The position numbers and the translations under genes are program-made. From NCBI GenBank assembly GCA_963682175.1, contig OY821791.1:29510326-29574325 (forward strand): a DNA stretch of 64,000 nt. The letters run 5' to 3'. Below are positions 56,582-64,000 of this stretch, in pieces; position 1 is the first letter of the stretch, and every line of letters begins with the position of its first letter. A model generated the notes under the pieces. The model was not told where the DNA came from. It made no database searches and saw only the letters and a list, made by a program, of their open reading frames with translations. This DNA is from Triglochin maritima. Lineage: Eukaryota; Streptophyta; Magnoliopsida; Alismatales; Juncaginaceae.

Positions 56582-58600
56582 CTACTTAATCATGTCTTTT
56601 TTACATGATGTTAGCAGCTTCTGGTAAGACGCGAAAAACATTTTCTCCCATGGATACTCGAAGAAGAAGTACAGGTCCTCCACCATCTTGACCATATCCG
56701 TCCATAAGGATAGCTTGCCTTCTCGAGCATATAGAACACCATCAATAAGGAGGCATAATCCCAACTTGAAGACGTCGTCGGCATTTGTACAGTTTTTGAA
56801 TGCCACCTCAAACATGAATATCTGAATTTTAGGTTGTCCATTGAAGTAATCCCTGATTTGTCGGTCACTCGTACAGTGCTCCTGCAACTCAGCCTCTGAC
56901 GGTACAATATTGAAGTTGAAACTAGTGATCAGGGCAAGCTCATACTTATTGAATCTGCAGGTCTTAGGGCCCAAGCAGAAATCAACCTCGTCATCTCTCC
57001 TGCTGGGGATATTGTGCAACAGTAACTGATTGAAATTAAGTTTAAACCGTAAGTGCACTGCCGTGATGAAGCGATGGCAAGTACGGGTCGATCCACAAGG
57101 ATGTGTGTCAACTCTGGTTCTTTCGAAGGCAAGTGAAAAAAGAGGGGAAGAAGGTGTTTGATTACACTAAACTAAACTATGAATGAACTTACAATTAAAC
57201 TAAACCCCCATGGAGTGGAGGTGTGTAGGTATGTGTGTATGAGTGGGTCTTCATTTCAGTTAGGAACAAGTGTAGTTTTTGTGGCATATAAGTAGAAGAT
57301 AGTGTAGAATCTAAGTGTATGATACACAACACTACATGGCAAACCATGAACATGCATATATCTCACATAAAGTTGAGGTTGATTTTAGATTATCAAGCAT
57401 GCAATAAGTACATAGTGTGGCCATTAGAGCATCAATCAATCCTACATACAACCTAAATCATTCATGTGAATGTGCACCAAACATGGATCCATACATAACA
57501 AGTCATTCCCATCACACTAATACAAGCAACAAGATAAACATGAGATGAGTACCTAGTGTGGACATTATCCCATCTAATACAAGTTTAAGCATGCTACAAG
57601 TTTAGATCTATATTAAGCATATGAAATAACATAAATAAAAGAACCCATCACTATCACATATTCTACATTACCTCCACCCCAAATGGAGATGAAACTACTC
57701 ACCACTCATTAAGAAAAGAAGACAAAACGAAATAAAACTAAGCATGCAAGAATTGAAAGAGACAATATAAAACTAACTAAGAAAAGTTATTATATTTACA
57801 TGACTCACATTACAAGTAGAATTCTTCTCCACTTGAGTTTTGCTCTAAGGCTTACTCTAAGTAGAGAGAATGCCACCAAGCCATAAGTAATTACAAAGGA
57901 TGAAGAAGAGTTCTATTTATAGTCATGGAAAAAGGTAATCGGGGACAATACCCCAATGTGGGACTAATGCAACTTCTACAAATAGATACAAACAACATAT
58001 TATACAACCACGAGAAGCCGGGTTAGATCCTGAGAATTTTGGACTACCAATTGGCTGTCAGGGACCGTCATTTAGCGGTCACTTTTGGTCTGATTCAACC
58101 TGTTTTTGGTTGGGTTCATTATTACTTCAATGCTCCTTGTGTGGTGCACCCGACTCAATTTTTTGAGTCTAGTCCTGAATCTAATTATCAAAATACTCCT
58201 CATCACGAGGTGAAGTTTCTCGATTTTCTTATTGGTCATTTTGGTTTACATCCGGGTCATTCCCTCTTGCATATCGGTCCATAAGTCTCACAATTCAGTC
58301 ATTTTTCTTGCGTTCAAGTCTTTTTTGTGTCTCTTCTTCCCAAACCTATTTATTTATGAAACTTAAACATAAAACTCATTACATAGCATTGCTTAGGTTC
58401 AAAATAGAGGATATAAGACACAAAAATATATGCATGATATGATGTCAATCAGTAACTGATGGGCGAGAACACCAGAGAACTATAATTCACCCGCCTCAAA
58501 AAATTGTCTAAACGGGGATTCCTTTTCTCTTTCCAGCAACTCGTACTGCCCCTGTATGTCACACGGCTGGAGAAATGATCATTGGTTGGAACTATTAACT
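56582..58600 (-). pseudogene. DUF1985-domain transposon gene, split by a solo LTR
   Basis: The ORF 57058-56582 contains the DUF1985 pattern: LLLHNIPSRRDDEVDFCLG, then CRFNKYELALITSFNF, then FKLGLCLLIDGVL and FFFEYPWEKMFF. Upstream coding (FFEAGEL, stop, FSGVLAHQ) lies beyond the solo LTR 57027-58451 and joins in frame across it, with one TAG at about 58490. The first codons lie in the inverted arm after an intron-like acceptor. DUF1985 proteins are found almost only in plant transposons, usually with a C-terminal ULP1 peptidase, which here lies downstream at 50813-51345. Their role is unknown. Confidence 0.8.
57027..58451 (-). repeat. Solo LTR, Athila-like family (minus orientation)
   Basis: 1425 bp, TG...CA termini, exact 5-bp duplication GTAAC (57022-57026 and 58452-58456). 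It starts TGATTGAAATTAAG on the plus strand, with CCGTAAGTGCACTGCCGTGA and GGCAAGTACGGGTCGATCC close behind, the U5-end motif shared with other Athila-like LTRs here. TATA-like CTATAAATAGAAC (minus) lies near 57912. Confidence 0.93.
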
Positions 58601-59088
58601 TCAGCATCTGAAAAAAAACAAAACAAGAAAAAACAACCAATTAAAAATGGAATCGAGCTCATACCGAGCTCATCGAGTCAGCAGTTCTTCACAGTCAAAC
58701 TGATCCAATCGAGCTCACATGCAAAACGGTTCGATTTCCATCAAACACATCTGTCAAACCAAAACGGTCTGATTTCCATCGTTCACGGCTATCGAGTACC
58801 TATCGAACTACAATCGAACCTATTGACCCTCGTCAGAAACACAAAACGGTTCCACTTCCAACCCAGGTGACAAAACTGAGATAAATACCAATAAATGGAT
58901 GAAATCAACTACATTTTTGATAGAAACAATAACATAACCCTATAAAACTATATCAAGACGTAAAAAGAAACATATACAAATTGTGCCCTAAAACTAACCT
59001 TCGTCGTCAGCTCCAAAGTAGTAGATGTTCGGCAGGGTACGTCACTGAGCTCGAATGACGGGTCGTGTGCGAGAGCAAAGGGATGTGC

Positions 59089-59120
<32 letters not shown>

Positions 59121-59343
59121 AGACAAAATGGATATGCGACAACGTTTGCAACTGTTCGAAAGGAAGAGACAGAGAGGATGATTTGCTTATTTAAAAGGAA
59201 ATGGAGAGAGAGCGGAATGGTCGATTTAGGCGGGCGTATTTTGAGGAGAAGTGGAAAGATAAGTATATTTTTCAGAGGATGTCAAAGTGAGAGCTTTTTT
59301 TCCAGAGGTTGGGACACTTAATGCATAGAAAGTAAAATTTTCC
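58543..59343 (-). repeat. Right arm of the inverted repeat
   Basis: Uninterrupted counterpart of 48836-49825. It includes ATCGAG/TCGAGC motifs (58650-58830) and a (GA)n run at 59084-59120, which becomes a CT-rich 5' leader on the minus strand. Confidence 0.88.
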
Positions 59344-60263
59344 TAATTGTAATGGGTTTGCAATGATTCGGCTTTGGCCCATGTTTTTTTTTCTTTAAGT
59401 GCAGTTAGAGGTTGGAAAGGTTGAACTTTAATCATCTATTGATTCATATCTCCTATGTGTTTTCCCACATTTTGTGATTTTTTTTATTATAAGATTTGCA
59501 TGTCATGGGTGTCGCTTTCATGCCATTTAGATTTTTTTATATTGTTTTTTTACTCTTTTTTTGAAATAGAGACTTGGACCTGGTGTACTGACCTTCAAGC
59601 TGTTTTACTATTTATTCTTTAGTTATTAACTTTTTCAAATTTCATGCTTAAACTTTATTTTGCTTGTTTGTATCAATGTATGCCATTTTTGCTTTTGATA
59701 TGTTTTTTCTACTACTTCAAACTTTAAGATAGTGTCTAAATTGAAATATTTTAATTTTTTCCATTCAATTAGATTGAAGTAATGAGAAAAAAAATCAAAC
59801 ATCTTTCTAAAATTTATGTGTGTTACGTACACCTTCGTCCAGTATCTCTATGCAAGGTTTATTTTCTAGAGAAGGACCGTCTAGTTCATTACCAGTTGCG
59901 ACTATAACAATTGAAAAAGAGTGTTTTCGCCTATGAACATAGTAACAAATGAGCTTTATAACCGAATGGAAGATGAAATTTTGACAAATTCTTTAGTCAC
60001 ATAAGTAGAAACAGATGTTTTCAATAGAAATTGAAATGATGATGTTTTACAACAATTTTTAGAATATTGTGTTCAAATAGGACAATGTATTTTTATTTTA
60101 TTTTTGGATTTTCTTAACAAATTCTGACCATATAGGCTAACTTTTTGGTACTGCTCCTGTCAGTATTTGGAGGGGTTTGCTCTTAAATATGGTAAAGAAC
60201 ATTTATATCAAGAACAAAACCAATAGAATGCTACTAAAGCATAGTTAACAATCATTATTGAAT
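59344..60263 (+). other. Intergenic stretch, no gene seen
   Basis: AT-rich with T-runs. 60030-60263 is similar, inverted, to 42581-42820 downstream of the possible host gene, so it may be a dispersed repeat or a displaced copy of that flank. Confidence 0.5.
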
Positions 60264-60498
60264 TGTATACGATCAAGTATTGAATGTGTTTGTGTATTAT
60301 TATTAGTATTTAGGGTTACAAGCTTGTATATATAGAACAACTTGAAAAGGAAAGGAGCCGTTGTAAGGAACCTTTGGAGTTGCTAAATAAGGTTTCTGAG
60401 ATTGTGGCGTGATTGGTCCATCAAAGGAATGTGGCGATGATGAATATCTTCTAAGCCAAGCTGGTGAATCTTGCTCTAACATGTAAGTTTCCCAACAC
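60264..60498 (-). repeat. 3' LTR of a short-LTR copia element
   Basis: About 235 bp, TGTATAC...CCCAACA on the plus strand. Minus-strand purine tract GAACTTGAGGGGGTG lies at about 60499-60513. TATA box CTATATATACAAG (minus) lies near 60325-60337. The lower boundary is inferred from where similarity to 42581 stops. Confidence 0.75.
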
Positions 60499-63400
60499 AC
60501 CCCCTCAAGTTCGATCCGAAAGAGGTTGAAGGAGCTTAACTTGGAGAGTATGAGTTTGAATTGCCTCTGATCCAAGGCTTTGGTGAAGATATCGACAAGT
60601 TGTTCTTTACTTGATACATATCGCACGACTATTTCTTTTCTTTGAATTTTCTCTCTAATGAAATGACAATCCACTTCAATGTGTTTAGTTCTTTCGTGAA
60701 ATACTAGATTTGATGCTATGTGACGAGCAACATTATTGTCACAGAACATGTTCATGGGTTCGTTGTAAGGTTGTTTCATGTCCATAAGAAGTTGTTTGAG
60801 CCAAACAAGTTCACTTGTGGTGGAGGCCATAGCCCGATACTCTACTCAGCACTTGATCTAGCAACAACGTTTTGTTTCTTTCTTCTCCAAGTCACGAGAT
60901 TTCCACCAACGAATGTACAAAAACCCATCGTGGATTTACGATCATGACTTCCTGCCCAATTTGCATCAGAGAAGCCAATTATAGAGTTAGATTGATTGTT
61001 TTTCATCCATAAACCTTGTCCTTGAGTGCTTTTTAGGTAATTGAGTATTTCATCAATAATATCTAAGTGATGTGTGTGGGGAGCATGCATAAATTGGCCA
61101 ATCGTGTTGACTGCATAAGTTATATCGGATCTTGTTACAGTAAGATATATGACTTTTCCTACGAGCCTTTGAAAACGACTAATATCGTTAACCGGTTCTC
61201 CGTCAGTGGGACCAACTTTGCTGTTAACCTCCATGGGAGTATTAACAGGTTTGGACCCAAGTTTCCAAGTTTCTTTCAGTAAGTCTAGAGTGTATTTTCT
61301 TTGTGATAAAAATAAGTCCTTTGTGGAGTGTGCAATTTCGATTCCTAAGAAATATTTCAATAAAGCAAGATCTTTAATGTCAAATCTGGACTTTAAGTAG
61401 TTTTTTACTAGATTGATTTCATGGTCACTGTCACTGATGATTATAATGTCACCAACATAAACTAGTACAATGGTGGTTATGTGATGATGATGCTTAATGA
61501 ACATGGATGCATCAGCGGAAGACTTGACAAACCCATAAAGTAAAAGGAAGTGACTAAGTTTTGTGTACCATGCGCGTGGAGATTGTTGTGAAGTTGTACC
61601 CGGGAGGAGTCATATAGACTTCTTCTTCAAGATTTCCATGAAGAAAAACATTCCTGACATCCATTTGGTATAGTTCACATCCTTCATTAACGGCTATGGA
61701 GAGAAGAACACGAACAATGTTTATTTTAACCACGGGAGAGAAAGTTTCTAAATAATCTAAGTCGTAAGTTTGAGTATACCCTTTAGCAACAAGTCTAGCC
61801 TTATATCTTTCAATTGTTCTGTTGCTATTGTACTTCATCTTGTAAATCCATTTACACCCAACGGTTTTAATTCCAGTTTGTAGAGGAACAAGGGTCCAGA
61901 TTTTGTTAGATTCTAGAGCTTTAATTTCATCTTCCATAGCTTTGTACCATTATGGATCCTTAATGGCTTCATGATAAGAGATGCATTCTTTATGATTACC
62001 TATTTGGGTTATGAAAGCCTTGTGAGTCGGTTTTAATTTATTATAGGACAAGTAGTCCTCAATGGGGTAGGTAACGTGGGAAGTGATGAAATCTTTCAAC
62101 GTAATGGGGCGATGGTTTGGGCACGTTGATCTTAGCCTTTGGATAGTCTCTTCTTGATTCTTTGTTTAATTTTCTTCTTCTTCTCCTCCTCCTTAACCGC
62201 CTCGGTCTTCTTCTTCTTCTTGTGGGACGGAGTTATCTTCATGAAATTCTAGTATGGTGGATTCCACGGCTGGAAGAGGAATTTCCGGAGTTCTGGTATC
62301 TTCTTCACTACTTTTAAACTAAGACTCTCTATCAATGAAAGATACATCTCTCGAAACATAAAATTTACAATTTTTTGGGTCATAACATTTGTACCTTTTT
62401 TTGCTAAAGGAATAACCAAGAAAGATACATTTCACAGAATTAAAGTTGAGTTTATCCATCTTTTTCCTGTGAATAAAACAAACACAACCAAATATCCTGA
62501 GATGATCAAGAGTTAGTTTCCTTCCAAGCAAAATTTCCAAAGGTTGTCTTTTTTGAAGGTTGTTGCTTGGTAGACGATTTATGAGGTAACTTGCGGTTAA
62601 AATAGCATCCGACCAAAAACATTTTGGAACATTGTTTTGGAAAAGGAGTGACCGAGTAACGTTCAAAAGGTGTCAGTTTTTTTCTTTCAGAAACACTGTT
62701 TTGTTCAGGAGTATTAACACAAGTAGTTTGGTGGAAAATTACTTTGTTTTTCAAAAAAATTGAAAATTATGGCTAGTATATTCGGCACCATTGTCCGATC
62801 TCAACGTTTTAATTTTAAAATCATACATATTTTCAACAAAGAGATACAAATTCACAAAACACTTTGAAAGCATCATATTTTGTTTTTAGCAGCTAAAGCC
62901 ATGTAGTGCGTGAAAAATCGTCGATAAAAGAAATAAAATATCTAAAACCGTTATAAGAATCAACCGGGGCCGGACCCCAAATATCAGAGTGAATAATTTC
63001 AAGAGCGGAACCTATTTTATTTGTAGATGAATAAAAAGGTAATGTAGTTTGCTTTGAATAATGACATACATCACACGAGTATTCTGAAGTAATAAAGGGA
63101 AAAAGAGTTTTTAAGACACAATGAGATGGGTGTCCCATTCTCTTGTGCCAAAGTTCATGATTTGGTTTATTAATAACATGCATCGCCTTATTTTTGGTGT
63201 CTAAGATGTAGAGTCCGTTGATGAGAACTCCTCTACCAATCATCATCCATGTTATTCGGTCATGAAAAATCACATCAATCGGGATAAATATGACATTACA
63301 ATTTAAATGCTTGTGATTTTAGCAACCTACAGAAGATTGGAATCTAAAGAAGGAACATACAAAACATCTTTTGCTAATTTGTTTAATAGTTGTATGTCTC

Positions 63401-63919
63401 CTACTCCCTTGATTTCAACTTTATTCCCATTAGCTACGGTTACATATTTATTTAGCAATTTCAAGCTATTTTTTATATTATGTAGCAACGAAAGATTGCC
63501 ACTCATATGATCCGTAGCACCAGAGTCAATAACTCATCTAGTATCATGTATGTTATTTGTAGAAAACTTGGCAGTATAATTATCTAAAGTTTTGATCATA
63601 CCTGAGTAATTACCTGAACTGGGAGGGTTGCTCTGCAAATAGCTATTCAGGTGGGCCAGCAATTGACCCAAGGGGGCAGGGCAGATCTAGATCTGGCTGC
63701 GCGAGATGGTGATAAATCGGGTGACTCATATGCGGGTCGGGTAGACGGACCTTCATGTGAGGATATAAATCCTCTGGGATCCGCAAGAAAACTGGCATCT
63801 CCCCATTTCGTTCGTTCTCCATCAAAACTAGGGTCAGCGTGCGTCGCCGCAACCTCGTTTCCCTCAGATCTGCCGTTGTTTCTTCCTCTATTTTGATGAT
63901 CTCCCCCTCCTTCCCTCAT
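60499..63919 (-). pseudogene. Copia gag-pol (short-LTR type), interrupted and incomplete
   Basis: From high to low coordinate: a possible gag C-terminal region (63919-63643, low-complexity), protease with VIDSGATDHMSG after an in-frame stop (63530), the GAG-pre-integrase segment ELWHKRMGHPSHCVL, integrase IIHSDIWGPAP and FISFIDDFSRTTW (63273-62893), then NVTRSLLFQNNVP (62666-62319). Reverse transcriptase: [20 protein letters not shown] (61937-61554) and LVYVGDIIII (61504 downward), where YVDD has become YVGD. RNase H: GFSDANWAGSHDRKSTMGF and the end YVSSKEQLVDIFTKAL. Frames change at least five times. Gag start and the 5' LTR are beyond 64000. Confidence 0.87.
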
Positions 63920-64000
63920 TGCTCAGAGGTGCGGATGTAGGAACCAACACGAGTTCCTGTTATGCCATATTTTTTTGCAATTATCATATTTTTTGGTTTA

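Larger units (their letters stand above)
48836..59343 (-). mobile_element. DUF1985/ULP1 transposon bounded by long inverted repeats
   Basis: Inverted arms 48836-49825 and 58543-59343 (about 0.8 kb without the MITE) match along their length, including promoter-like CT-rich sequence, an intron-like segment and the first codons of a gene. Between them, on the minus strand, are a DUF1985 domain (56582-58600) and a ULP1 peptidase end (50813-51345), the usual order in Kaonashi-type MULE and related ULP1 transposons. Other insertions fill 51350-55925 and 57027-58451. Clear target duplications were not found, so the class (MULE or other) is inferred. Confidence 0.7.

Noticed and set aside
58039..58284. 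Plus-strand ORF of 81 residues
   Set aside because: Lies within the solo LTR and has no recognisable domain.

Overview
The window is a repeat-dominated stretch of a plant (probably eudicot) nuclear genome. Evidence: Ty1/copia and Ty3/gypsy LTR retrotransposons primed by plant tRNA-iMet and tRNA-Asp sites, a PIF/Harbinger transposase, Mutator-like elements carrying plant mobile domain (PMD) genes, a CACTA-type end, a plant RTE-type LINE, DUF1985/ULP1 transposon genes, and one short ORF resembling BIG GRAIN 1-like proteins. There are no bacterial operons, no rRNA or convincing tRNA genes and no CRISPR array. Almost every transposon gene is broken by stops, frameshifts or deletions.

Layout. 1-12996: a SIRE-like, gag-only copia element (minus strand) whose left LTR carries a primer-binding site and a second gag start on its far side, so it is part of an LTR-sharing tandem. 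An Athila-like gag-protease element (2355-9772, target duplication GCTCA) sits inside it. The whole block is inserted in the integrase end of a Tekay-like gypsy element (12997-17625, minus), which itself cuts off the left part of a Harbinger element (17626-19825). 19829-40093: one copy of a host segment split by a copia element (19982-34236, plus) and an RTE LINE (34441-39738, minus, 17-bp target duplication). The copia element holds a small MULE derivative (20764-21544), a PMD-MULE (21724-25511) and a second PMD-MULE (29956-33832, 9-bp target duplication, itself hit by a solo LTR). The LINE holds a 2.1-kb solo LTR. 40815-41537 is an uninterrupted second copy of the host segment, so it serves as the empty-site reference.

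41706-42359 holds the only plausible host protein-coding gene. 43550-47498 is a CACTA-like element with a minus-strand DUF1985-like gene and two clusters of 20-bp palindromic repeats. 47560-48320 is the tail of another copia element. 48836-59343 is a composite element bounded by roughly 0.8-kb inverted repeats, with DUF1985 and ULP1 gene parts on the minus strand. It is interrupted by an LTR fragment, a second Athila-like gag-protease remnant and a solo LTR, and a 153-bp hAT-like MITE lies in its left arm. 60264-64000 is a short-LTR copia element (minus) with a mutated reverse transcriptase active site, running out of the window.

The most unusual theme is that several unrelated transposon families each carry clusters of their own short GC-rich palindrome: CGGTCGACCG in three LTR families, GGGACACAAGTGTCCC in the CACTA-like gene, ATCGA/TCGAG motifs in the ULP1 element, GGCGTCT..AGACGCC hairpins in one PMD-MULE family, and CCGCGATC motifs in the ends of the other. 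All assignments come from reading the sequence; no database search or alignment program was run.
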